Assembly: GCF_008831285.2 (NCBI RefSeq)
Contig: NC_045141.1
Location: 26,029,315 to 26,093,314, forward strand
Source: Nymphaea colorata
Lineage: Eukaryota > Streptophyta > Magnoliopsida > Nymphaeales > Nymphaeaceae
Reading direction: 5' to 3'
Length of the DNA: 64,000 nucleotides
Below are positions 36,101 to 48,995 of the stretch, piece by piece (position 1 is the stretch's first letter; each line of letters opens with the position of its first letter). The notes under the pieces were generated by a model. It had not been told where the DNA came from. It was given only the letters and a program-made list of their open reading frames with translations, and ran no database searches. The position numbers and the translations under genes were made by a program.

Positions 36101-39100
36101 TGATCCCATTTGCTTTTTCCTGTCATTTCTTTAGAACCTCTCACAGCAGATGCAGTAGAAGCACGAGGACTAATGCCAGCATCATTTCCCTTATTTGAGC
36201 AGAACTGAGCAATATGGCCTATTTCTTTGCACTTGAAGCATCTTATTTTTCTACCATTAGCTAAAAATTTCCTGGATTGGACAAAAGGGGAGAGCTCCTT
36301 GGACCTTGTTTCCAGGTTGCTCGAATCCCTTGTTTGCAGTAAACCCTCTTGTACTGTATATGAGGGATTTGAATGTGACTTATCAGGCGTATGAGAACCA
36401 ATCAGATTATCTTCCTTAGAACCACTTTGCTGCAGATTCTGTTCCATCATCTTGTTTTCAGAAGAATTAGCAACAGCTGAAGTGTCATCAAAAGATGAAG
36501 GAGTTTGAATCTGCACTTGACTACCAGCTGCACAGGAGAAACAGGAGAAATAATAATAATAGAAAAGGAGTCAAGAGTCTAGACCATACATGATCATTAT
36601 AAAAAACTAGTATTGCAAAATATACCAGAGACAAGTATGTTTTCAGATCCCATTGATGTGTCAACAGCTACAGATTTCACAATTTTTGTTTTTTCATCAA
36701 CTAATCCATTCTTTTTATCCAACTCATTGGTTATTGGTGCCACATATTCACCATGACAAGAGAGCAATCTTTTCCTGATACCATTTCCTGCAGCGCAAAA
36801 CAGCCACAATTCACTGGCAATCAGCTATTGCATGTAAAAATTACAATGTGAAACAATAATGGCAAATTGGAGAATTGAAGAGCTTTTACCACAGGATATT
36901 GTTTTTTCTGCATCTTTCTTGGAGGCTACGGCCGCATCACTGGCAGCTTTTGTCTTGGCATCAGATTGCAATGCTTTAGTGTCAGACCTTGGAAGATAGA
37001 GATTCCCAGTACTCGCTGCTGGCGATGAACCATTCATGGGATGATCTAACTTAAAAGAGTTCTTCCTTCCAATCACACTGGCTCCTTCATTGAGTTGCTT
37101 CAAGCTTTTCAAGTCTTCAGCATGAGGTAAATTCTGAGATTGCAGTTTTAACTTCATATCATCCAAACTTAAGCTCACAGTATTTGTATTGGACTTGAAT
37201 GACGCAGATTTACCAAGCATTTTGACTGGTCCTTCCTTCCTCCTGTCACAAAAGGAAGAGTTTCTAGCCAACAGGTGCTTCTGCGGAACTTCATCCAGCA
37301 CCTGTTTAACCTTGGGCTTTGGCTTTACCCCTTGTGAAGTAGTCATATTGGATAACGAAGCCTCTGATCCCTTTGATAGGGTAGAAGCCTTAGAAACCAA
37401 AGTAGAAGCCATACTTGAACAATGTCCACCCTCACTAAATTGAGCAGACTTATGAGGCAAATTGCTCAGTGGTGAAAACTTATTGCGTGGTGACTGCAAT
37501 CTGGATTGCATCCTTGAGTTACACCCATATGTGCCAATCTCCTCAGGATGGTTTGCAGATTGACCAGCAGATGAAGTTACTGAATGGCCAAGCTTTACTT
37601 TGCCCGTGTCTAAGTTCTTAAAGGAGCCTTCTCTCAAAAGTGAAGGTTTCCTATTTGGACTGCACAAATTTGGTGATCCATTGCCTTTATCAGAAGCTTG
37701 CCTTTTAGCTGCAGAAACAGGTTCTGCTTCAACTAGTCTTGGTGTTGCAGGTTTTGTGGCTTGCTTCATGTCCAAATCCAGCACCTTCAGATCCAACTTA
37801 GGTAAGCTCTTGGAGATTGCACTCGCTTTAGAGATTTTATTTTTCTCCTTCAAGATTGGCAGCCTTGAAGCTGGAAATATAGTTTCAGACTTATCAGATT
37901 TCTGGCTTTCAACATTCTCTTTAGACTTGCATTCCTCACAAAGCCATTCACCCTCTGGAACTTTGTCCAGCATTACTTGCATGCAGTAACTGGTTTCAGG
38001 AAAATGAATCCTGTTAGTCAATCTACAATATGCAAACAACATATACAGGACGAACAGCAAGAGAACAAATAAAAGCTGAATGAGGCCATACGTGTGCTCT
38101 GCACCATCATTACATCTGCTACAAACAGCAAGCTGCTCTTCACGACCAGCATCACCACAAATATCACAAACTTTCACCTGCTTCAATATCAAGTGAAAAG
38201 ATCAACATATCCTGATTATTTGGATCAGTAGAAAGAATCCAGAAAAGTAGACTCATAATGTCCTATATAACACATCGCGTACAAGACATTGATATTTCAG
38301 GGGTGAGAACATGTTTTAGAGTCATGTCTTCCTCTAGGTGAGAGTGAATTTTAAAAATTGTCAACCTAAACTTAATCTCTAAATAAATCAAGGATTCAAA
38401 GGGCAATTGCCATTACTTGACATTCCAAAAACATGATCATCTTGGTGTAAGATGACCGAAAATTTTGCATGCGTTTCTCCTATTTGTTTTTAGTGCATAA
38501 ACCTTGTTCCTGTCAACCATTGCCCACACTTTCAGCATGCCATTTTTTAATCAATACCAAATCTTCCACCAATGATTAAAAGTCACATCTAAAACTATTA
38601 TTGCCTAGCTATGAAGGATATTTTATTTCCCTGTATATACGCTAGTTGTGCTTTCACCAAATCTCAAGATCGGAGAGACAATGATGCAAGCATGTAATTT
38701 CAGATATTTCCAGCTACAAATATTAAACAACAAGATGCAAAAACCACATCAGTGCTATCACATTGCTTCTTTTCCTCTTCCTTCCTGGACACTCTTCACA
38801 TTCAAGCTCTTAATAGCATACGTTTATTTAATGCTTACACTGTGGCTACCGTAAAGATCATACCATATAATCTTCCAAGTTTAAGAGAGAATAATCATGA
38901 AGAGTTTCAGCTTCAATGGTTTATCTCATCCCTTAACCAAAGCTTTACTTTGTAAAAGATTCTTTCAGGACACGGCTTCACCAGGCAGCATTGTGTATAA
39001 GAAATGAAAAATAGAAACACTGACACCACCACTTTTTGATAGTCATTCCAATTTTATCCTTTCAAAAGGGAATATACACATGCTATTACTTTCTCTTATG

Positions 39101-42100
39101 CAGTATACCAAAACCTAAATTATCATATTCATATACCTTCACAAGAAAATCAGGTGTGTTACATCATTTTTCAAAATGTCATCAAAACAAAATTTTCTCC
39201 ATCTACATCATTTTTGCAAAATGTCTTCATAACAAAAGTTTCTCCATCTAGGCATCTATAACCAAATATATAACTACTGACAAACAGAGAAACGGTGGAA
39301 TTTGTGATTTCCAGGAAGCACTGTGCTTTAAAGTTTAAACTGGCTGAAACGTGCAAACTGGGGAATCACCACCAACTATTAAGGGTGTATAAAATTCAAG
39401 GCAAGTCGCAGCTCGAGCTTGAGTCAAGTACAAGAAACATAGGTTCTAACTAAAACCTAGCTGGACCTTTACGGCTTGAGTAAGATAAAGCTTAAGCAGC
39501 TGTTTCTTTGGGTGAAGGCACTGTATATGAGTGAAATTGAACCAATGACTTCCTTTACAAAGACCAAGGAAAAAAGCGAATGCACTAACAATAAGAATTG
39601 CATAAGAGTTGTATATAATAATATATATTCAACCTAAGAAGCCTATTTGACTATGTCACACAAGTAATGGGGTGCTAGTACAAATGCAGATGTGGGTCCA
39701 GTGAGGTATATATACACTTACATAGACACACATACACACACACACACACATACGCAAAACAAAATTAGCAGCTAACAAGCTACAGTTTTATCAATGATTC
39801 AACAAAAACAAAGCAAATTATCTATTGCCACAGCTAAACCACACACAAACTTGGAACGACTCAGGTAAGCAACTCTTTTGGGAAAATGCATGTCACTTAG
39901 CTATTCAACAAGCTCCAAGAAGCATGACACACCCTTTTTCAACCAACTAGGGCTTCTCTCTCCTTCCTATATCTGTGCATATGCCCATTTCACCGGCAGG
40001 CAATATGCAAAGCTAGAAAAAATTTAAAAAATGGAGGTTGTAGGGGAAAGATCTAAGTTGAAAACTGAATCAGCAAAAAGAATTAGAAGTTGGAGTTTCT
40101 TTGTATGGAATACAATTGATAGTTGGAAAATATTTCTTACTCTCCTCTTCAATATATTATAAATGAACATTAAACATGCTAGAGTTCTGTTTTCCACAGT
40201 ATAATTACAAGAATTAAGAAAAGAAGTGGCTGCCACTTTACTCATTGAAGCTGCATTTTAGTTTTTCTATTTGCGGATGCTAGTCTAGTCTCAAGTTCAT
40301 AAATATATGCAGAAAGAAATCCCTGAAACAAGTTACTTACACTTAGGAACCACAGGACACATTTTTAGAGGTGCTAATGCTAACAAATAAAAGTGGTTGG
40401 CATGGTTAGCAACCAACTGAAATGAAGAACCAATCAAAACACAGCCACGCTGATTGACACCTCACAAGCACCCGTGCTTATATTTGAAAAGTTTATTATG
40501 ATGAAACCCTCACATGAATATACTACACAAACAAACAAGATAGTAGGAGGAACTCATACAGCACTGATGGACAGTAATACAACCCACACAAAAGTATCAA
40601 GTATGCAGAAACAGAATGCATATACCAAGCCTCCATGCTAATTTATTTATTTTACATAACCTTTTCTTGTTGTCAATGTCCCACAAGAGATAATTCCAAC
40701 AGTTCCCCTTAAATACAATAAAGATCGTTTTGTCATCAGATGAGCAATAGCAGTTACAAAGGAGTAGCTACTTACATCATCCTCAACCAAATCAGACTCA
40801 GAATGGTCACTCTCAGATGAAGGCTGTGATAATTGCAATTTCCCCTGCTTCTCAGATGCACTGGATGAGGTGGTGCATCCTTCAAGTTGAGCACTCACAG
40901 GCAAATCTTTCTGTTTAGGTTGAGATGATAAGCCAGCAGTATCATCTCGATCAGTAGAAATATTTACAGCATTTGGGTCCTGGTCATGTTCAGCTTCTGC
41001 ATAAGGGTGGATCTTTGCTGCTGAACCAACAGATGGATTCCTTTGGGCGACAGTAGCTGAAGTACTTTCAGCAGTCAAATGGTTAACAGATGAATCTTTG
41101 AAGGTTGATATTGTTCCACTTGTGCCACTAGCTATGACTGGAAATAATATTGAAGGAGGTTCTACTTGTACAACTGCAGATTCAATAAGTTCACCTGCAT
41201 TCTTAGAGAGAGAGGCTGAATTCTGTGCAACTTGAGCAGTTCTAATATGTGCTTCGTTTGAGGGAAGGGGCATTGTACCTGCCATTTCCATAGAGCCCAC
41301 ATTTGAACTTTTATCTGGAAGTGGGCCTAACAGATCATCATTTTCACCATGTTTCTTTGGAACATCAATGACCCCAGGTGGTCTACTAGATTCGTTAACA
41401 GTTTGCGACGGGCACAGTAAACTCATTTTTTCATAAACATTAGAAGTCTTTGGCACATCTTTTTTTGAAATTAATGATGAACCACCAATTTTCTCCATAT
41501 GCATGGGTTCCTCTTCAAAGTTACTTCCTCCACTGCATCTCCTTGAATCACCTTTATCAGGAGAAGGATGAAGCTTCGTTTCCTTTATCTCATGTGGGGA
41601 TGATGTACACACATGTCCATTTGGTGCATTTTCATGACATTTAGCAGAACTATTTCTACATTTGGATGTACTATTTGATTGTGAAGAGTTGGACTCTGAA
41701 GCAGAATTAGAAACAGATCCATCCTTCCCACTGGTTTCTCTGCCTAAAACCTTTGAGTGTGTTTGCACATCCTTACCAGTATCAACAGATTCAAGACCTC
41801 CTAGCCTTTTTGAAGACCTGGTAATGCCTCGTGTATGAGAACCTCCACCAGAATCAGTAAGACTCTTTGTTTTCTCTGCAGAATCCAGCTTAACTGCAGC
41901 ATGAGCCTTTGTTGGTTTTAAATTAGACAAGGAAACATGATTAAAACTCTCATTGACCAACCTATGCACAGAATGAACTCCATGAATTACCCCACTTCTT
42001 GAACTGCCACCACCATGATTATCATCAACCTGCTCCTCAGACATCATGATCTTACTTCCATCATACAAACAAGAGTCCGAATTAACACACCCCCTTACAC

Positions 42101-45100
42101 TTCCTTTGCCGTCTGCATTTTCAGAAGCGGAATCATGACTTGAACAAGCACTAACCAGGTTGCTCGTCTCACTTGTTTGTGGTTGGTCATCACATGCATG
42201 GCTCTTAACAAACTTAGATTTATTATTACCAAACGAACCTTGTTTAACTGCCTTTCTTCGGCCACTTTCATCTGACATCCCGTCCCCTGGCTCTAGTTCA
42301 ACATTCGACACAGTTTGAAAATGATTATGTGTACCAGGGAAACATGGAGCAAGACACACTTCACGACTTCCAGCTTCAGAAGACAAATGGCTGTCCTTGC
42401 CCAATGAATTGTCAATGGGAGGTGCTTCCTGCAGATAACAACAGTTAAAAGCAACAAACAAAAGATGATAGAGCTCTGAAGTTAATAAACTTTAAAAAAG
42501 TTCATGTTTAATGGAAATAACTTCCAACTACACGTAGAAGTGGCTGCAATCTTATGAGCCTTCACAAAACACCATATAAATATAACATCCTTACGAAGCA
42601 GGTACTTGGTATATCATATATCAACATTAACTGATCGTCAAGCTGCAGAATGAAAATCAGTCTACGGATCCATGGGGAATTCAATCATGTAGTCATGTCA
42701 CAATTCAATTATGTAGCCAGTAATAATTAAACGTCACTCTATTTTTTATCATACCATTGTATCATTTTGTTGACTTACTATGCAAACTCCAATTATGATG
42801 TGTAAATTTAACGACACGACCCAAAATTGACCAGAGTCACTGGTATGATGGATTCTAACCCACCTTACAGCTGGTTTCAGTTTGCATTCTAAAAGTACAC
42901 TCAAGACATGGGTATATACACTCCTCAAGATTTCTCAAGTTCTTCAATATAAGACTATTAGCAAGTACTCCCTCACATGGACTGTTACAAAAAGAAGCAT
43001 ATAACATCAGCCAATCGAGACAATAAAATCAACTAAAAAAATGGTCGCCTTAAATTTTGAAATCAGTTTTGAGGAAGAAGAAGCAAGTGGTATTATTTCT
43101 TTAGTCCAAAGAATTGAGCTATTTGCATTATTAAGTGCAAGCAGTAATTTACATTAGTTAACTGAAGCTATAACAGCCATAATTTCACATGAAGTGGAAT
43201 GCAAAGTAAGATTTTCAAGACAGGTTCCTAACAGGAGAACCAATTGCAATCCGGTCCAGAGTCTTGACGTCCCAGATGAGCCTTTTGCTTGAGGCTTTCC
43301 AACTGTCTTTATTTGTCAATGCCATTGATAAGGTTTTTTTGGTAAGAATCACCTGACTGGGAGCAGAAGGATGCTGGTTAATATTGCTACTCACAAAAGG
43401 AATGCTTATTAACGCATGTTTTTAGAAAGATTGCTTAATTTGCTTGTTTATTTTGCTTTTCATTTTCCCTTATGATGAATAAGCCATACTCCTGTCTACC
43501 TTTTAACAAAAACATCCATTTTCAAACCACAAGGAAGAAGAGGAATTCTAATCTTCCAAAGTTGGACATATAGAAATATTGTAACTTTTTTAAACCTTTA
43601 AGGTCCAAGCAAGATTTGCCTTACTACACAGAGATTTTTAAACTGAAAGCTAATCAACATGGTGAACCATCAAAATGAAATAAGACAAGAATACAGTAAA
43701 AAACCCTTGCAATTCCACAAAGTTCAAATAAGCCTAAGCCCCTACTAACCATGACAGAACTCTCAATTATGTTCATACTTTCCATTTATTTTGTTGATTT
43801 TCTAAACTGTTTACTTCTGCTTGCTCTACAATAAGATACATACAGATCATTGTCACATGTATCGTTCTCGGGAAAATATCAGGGAGATATTTTTCTCAAG
43901 AATTCTTTTGGCGAAGTTGTTCTTCTTGGGAAAATCTTGACAGTTTTTAAAAAAAATTAAAAAAATCATAAAAATCATGAAAAACGTTAAAAATTCTAAA
44001 AACTAAAACATATTAAAATCTCGAGAAAAAATCACGAGATTTCATTGTGGGGAGATTCTCAAAATCTCGTGACTTTTTCCTGATTTTTTTTGTTTTATTT
44101 GATTTTCTCATAAATATCACAAGGTTTTCAAAAATCTCACACTGGTGACAATGATATAGATAATGTGCCAACAAAGTTCAAAATGGATAGTCTGGCATAT
44201 ATAGTAATGAACTTGTGATTGGTTGGAAAACTACGATCTATAAAGACCATGCACTGTTAGAAAGACCGTAGTCATAATATATTCCTGGAAAGAGCAATTA
44301 CTACAATATGGTCCCAAGACCTTCAACCTTTATCAGGTAAGAGACTTTCTTGAATATGGATTTGAAAATGATTTTGTGATCCTTCAATATAAAATTTTAG
44401 TAAACGTGCTGAGATGTAACAAGATTTTTGCTATGTTCTCTTCCAGTTCCTATCTGATGGTTCACGTTACATTTTCCAGGACATCAATTAAATTCCCAGA
44501 AAAGGAAAGAGGGCGCCTTTGATAAAATGAAGGAAGATAAACCAAGTTAGAGTAAGATACTTAAGTCAATCTCAGTTTAATTAAGGACACACAGAAAATA
44601 GAATAACTAGCAAACTGCCTTTTGTCAGCTCAATGAACTAAGCAAAATAATATTCGTACAACATCAGAAAGAACCTTGCCTTACTTGCTTGAATATCAGG
44701 CTCTAACTCATCCACTGGTCCTTGTATATGATAAACCCCCCGTAATATTGGAGTAATCTGGAAAGCAAATCAATGACCATCTAATTACACTTCATCGTAT
44801 TCAACCAACAAAATTAGAGGTTGCCGCAATCAAGCCATTATAACAAGTGCAGCTGACAAACATATTAACAACTTAATATAGCTAGAGAAGAAAAAGGAAA
44901 TTGATTCCGTAACAGATTAACAGGAACTTGCAAAACACTTTAAAACATTGCAGATGTGAATGCATAGCACTATAATAGAAAATAATTATCCACCTAAAGT
45001 ACTTGTCTCCCTTTTCAGACGCAGTGAGATGCCACTTAAAAGAAAGAAACACATGTTTCATGATATCAATAAAATTCACTAAAAAATGTAAGTCACAACC

Positions 45101-46075
45101 AGACAAATATGTCATAAAGCGGTTCTAACTTGTAATCGACAAAAGTCATCTTGTGATTAGTACAAGCAAGCAAGGTGAATTCAAGACTTCCACGACTCAA
45201 AAAATAGCGACACAAGACTTAACTCAAAAATAACCTATTTTCCACTTATGTACATCATCTAGAACTCAATGCCTTATGGACAAGGAAATCGTAATTTGTT
45301 TCACCGTGGAGTGATTCAATGGGCTTTTCAACCATCAGCACCTAGAGAAAAAATATATATATTAAAAAGATAAATTTGAACACTGAATCTCCCACAAAAA
45401 GATAAGAATGACCCACGATGAATAGAAGAAAAGTATGGGATTAAATTGCACAGGTGTTGAACAGGTTCAAAACATAAGCTGCAAATTCTGAAAGCATGAT
45501 AAAAAAGACAAGGAAAGGAAGGAAGAAGAACAAATTTTGCATATATAAGGAATCCGTACCACCGTAGAAACGCCATCCTTCTTTAGCTAGCTTAATTAAT
45601 CCCTCATTCACGAATACGTGCTAATCTTCCACTTCCACCGCACGGATCCCTCTGAATTACACTTTCAACTAACTTAGTATCGATATCAGGAACAACCCAA
45701 ACGATCAATAAACCAAATAACGAACAACTCATTGAACCAAGAACTCCGTTCGGTATGATCAATAGAAGAGATCAAACCCCAACGAAAAAAAAAATCAGAA
45801 ACACCGCCAACATAACGCCGAACATCAATTAGCTAACATGAAGAAAACGATCGTCATCACAAATCCTACACTTAACAAAAGAAACCAATCGAAGGTCAGC
45901 CGCCAAATCCTAATCCTTGCAGCAGAATCGAAGAAGAACAATTAAAAGAAAAAAAAAATCCACAAGAGCGAATTCAAACAGCAAAGCTAGTGGTTCCGGT
46001 GTCCACCTTCGGTTTCGAGATTTTAGAGGTGAGTCTGTGTAACTCTTCCAAGTCCCGCTGCTTCCTCTCTGCCAT
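33145..46075 (-). CDS. AIPP2/PAIPP2-type PHD-finger chromatin protein
   Basis: Twelve exons: 46075-46007, 44757-44689, 42428-40776, 38177-38092, 37989-36890, 36787-36626, 36527-35910, 35772-35673, 35562-35332, 35206-35082, 34975-34515 and 34119-33145. They give about 1,882 residues. Order: N-terminal ITPILRGVYHIQGPVDE; a long polar Ser-rich region; a C4HC3 PHD finger (C601, C604, C616, C619, H625, C628, C643, C646); a CCHC knuckle CFKCKEIGHIAQFC (1143-1156); then the family C-terminal domain with DFCDGVQAHLSTCASPKVVE, NIALYFFAKDVERSYERDYK, VELLIFTSDQLPDNSQRWNR and LFFLWGVFRER. Arabidopsis AIPP2 and PAIPP2 read unmodified H3K4 through this PHD and work with AIPP3 and CPL2 in repression. All junctions close in phase except exon 2 to 3, which needs a GC donor at 44688 or an extra exon. 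It is longer than the Arabidopsis proteins I know (about 1,000-1,300 residues). Confidence 0.9.
39161..39248. repeat. Two-copy tandem repeat in an intron of the PHD-protein gene
   Basis: Copies at 39161-39204 and 39204-39248 share TACATCATTTTT-CAAAATGTC and TTTCTCCATC with a few differences. It is intronic and has no visible role. Confidence 0.75.
43846..44155. mobile_element. MITE-like element in intron 2 of the PHD-protein gene
   Basis: ATCATTGTCAC (43846-43856) is perfectly inverted as GTGACAATGAT (44145-44155), bounding 310 bp. The interior repeats CTCG(A/T)GA...AAAATC and ATCACGAGATTT motifs in both orientations, so it can form a long imperfect hairpin. There is no open frame. The flanks show no clear target-site duplication, so the superfamily cannot be named. 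Confidence 0.5.
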
Positions 46076-46520
46076 CCGAGAAAGAGAAGGGCCTATGGAA
46101 CTAATTACGACGTCATGTTCTTCCTTAATCCTGTCCGGCGGGCATCGGCTTCGGATCGCTCACGGGGAGTCCAAAAAATCAGTCAGTGAACGATCGAGGC
46201 GCGCGAATTAGGCGCCGACCGCAGAAGGGCGGGCGTTGAAGCAGTGAGTTGGGCAGTGCAAGACAGAGACAGAGACAAGAAAGAGGAAGGAAGGAAGGAA
46301 GGAAGAGTGTAGGAGCACAATGGAGAGGAAGGGGAATTGTGGGGGTTAAGAGGATGAGATCTGGTGGGGATTTTAGGGTTGAGGAGGTACCATCCTAGAT
46401 TGGAAAAATTCGAAGGTGGGAAGATTGGAAATGTGAAAGGGAGGAAGGAGGAAGACTCGAACAGGCGCGCTTCTCCTAAGAAACCCTCTCTCTCTCTCTC
46501 TCTCTCTCTAAACAGGCGTG
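46076..46520. other. Promoter/5' leader region of the PHD-protein gene with GA/CT microsatellites
   Basis: Upstream of the start codon at 46075 the minus strand is pyrimidine-rich. Purine tracts on the plus strand include (GACAGA)n and (GGAA)n at 46262-46306, and a CTCTCT run lies at 46489-46508. Such CT/GA-rich leaders are common at plant transcription starts. No clear TATA box can be assigned. Confidence 0.5.
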
Positions 46521-48939
46521 TGATGTTCCACGAGCAATCCCCCTCTCATTCTCGTTGGCCGAAGGGTTTAGCTTTTCTTCCTCCAAATGCTTAAACAAGT
46601 CTTGATTATGTCATTAAACATCTCCGAACGTATTTACGTTGATCATGACTGCTGAACTGTTAAGACTTAAAAGTGGTCTTTATATTTTTTTTACATGAAT
46701 AATGTGCAAATTGATTTAGATGATTATTCTGAAATTAACACTTGATTTGTTTTATTAAGATGCATGTATAAGTTCAAAGAAAATAGAAAAAAAAATCAAT
46801 CTCTCGAATATTTTATAATTAATATCGCAGCTACAAATTTTGTTTTTTATTGAATAAATCATTATTCATTTTTAGTACACCCCAAAACCATAATTTTTTT
46901 TTTTTTTTTTGCGCTCGAGGAAAAGCCCAGTTGTGATAAAACCTGGTTTTATAAAAGGAAATGATAAACCAAAACTCCTTCTGATTATATATCGTTTCAA
47001 CAAATAAATCAAGTCTTTGAAGCTCATTAAAAAATTTCATTTACATAAAATCAATTTTACAAAACGAGTGTCATCCAAATTCCAAACGCTTCCTTCAAAA
47101 ATTTCACAATTATCTAATTTATTGTGCTGGTTGTAATTTGTAAATTACCTCCTCACACACGCACAGACTTAAAATACTATCAATCGTTTTTATGTAAAAT
47201 TAATATTTAAAAATACTTAACACGATACTTGTCTCGGTATCAAAACCTATCAATCGATTGAGTACGCATATTCTCAAATATATAAACAAAATTTTCATGA
47301 ATCAATGATGTTTTATGTCATCAACTTTAAAATATTTATATAAGATATCGATCACAGGTACAAAATGTACAAATTTTAGGTTTGTGGGCAAGAAAATATC
47401 ATTTGGGTGGCAAATCTACCTGAAAGGGGGGAAAACCAGTGCATTGTTGCGAGTAATTGTGTGTGAAATAAGTTAAACCAGTTCCATTTATCATATTTTT
47501 TTAGGTTTCTTCTTTTCTCAGAACCTGGTAATCTTGGGGTCTGTAAGAAAATGCTTTCAATCAACCTCATTTTGAAATCCATTCACCGGATCCAATATGT
47601 TTAAGGATTTTCTGTTAGTTCTTTTAAAGCTAAATTTGTTAACCACAAGACAAAAATTGCAGGAAAAAAAAAAACAAATAAATAATGTTAAAAACGAAAA
47701 CAACTGGTTACAAAAAGCAGGTCACCAAACATATGAACCATGCATCTTCTACACATTTGAGGTCACCAGATGCATTTGGATTGTTTGTGAAATAACATAA
47801 TTGTTGAAGTTTGAACGATGCAAGAAGTAAAACCCATTTGTATAATTACGAAAGAAGTGGTTACGACGATCTAATATAAATAAACGTATCCAAACAAAAG
47901 AATGCAAGATATTTATGATGTCACAAAAATAACAGGCAATCTCAGTAGAATTTGGTGTCCAACAGCTTTGCATATGCTGTCTTCTATAGGCAGCAAGTGA
48001 TGATTGGATCTATAGCTGTCTTACAGTGAGCAACCATTGTACTTTTGCCTCCAATCTTGGAGCAATTCATATGTTCTGTTCCCTCTCTTGTAGTTTCCGC
48101 TTGTCTTCACTCCGTTCGGCCCTTATTTGATAGTGTTTATGTATCTCATGTTTCGACGATGGTGACAAAGACCAACGAATATTGTTTACCAGTATTTAGT
48201 GGCTTCAAACGCGTGATATCCTGTCCACTTTGTGGCCATGGGTGATAGATAATACTGTCACGGCACGAAATGGTGCATAAACAGTTTATTTATGAACTTG
48301 GACCCTTTTTTTTTTTTTTTTTCTTTTAATTATGTTGGGGAAAGCTGAAGTTCATGAACTTTGTCACGTTTTGATGTCACTCTTAATACATTTCTACGAT
48401 TATTATTTTGTGAACTTCTTCCAAACATGGCCCACATGTAATTTGTTTGTAAAAATGGATCAAACGGGAACCATTTTCTCTTTGCAACGGGGCCATTGGC
48501 TTCACCGGCACAACTATCTCCAGGTGTCATGATAAGATTGGATGGATAGGGTCCGAGTAGATGGATCTAAATTCTGTGGGTCCATATGATTGGATCCATG
48601 TCTGATTTGGATAACGGATCCAACATGTCCCAGCTTTAGCCTGACAGCCCAGGTCAAGTCAAGGTACCCTCGTTCAAGCCAAGCCATGCACTCGAGCCTA
48701 CGTGCCCCAATCTGGTCCCTGTCGGGTTGCCTCCCAACTGGGGCCACCACCAAGTAATAGGCCGGCCCGATTCGATGTGAGCCCACCGAGTTGGTGTTGG
48801 TCCCATAGACATGGAATGGAAGCTGCAAGCCACAATTTCTCCGCTTTTATCTTTCACGGAAATAAAGATTCCCGTTTATTTGAACTGCAATCGTATCGTT
48901 ATTAACAAAAAATTACTCGTCATATCAAATCGGTTCCCG

Positions 48940-48995
48940 AGTTGAATGCTGGGATTATATTGGAGTTGAATGCTGAGATTACATTGGAGTTGAAA
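48940..48995. repeat. 24-bp tandem repeat, about 2.3 copies
   Basis: Units start AGTTGAATGCTG at 48940 and 48964, and a third partial copy begins at 48988. The first two differ at two positions. Confidence 0.85.
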
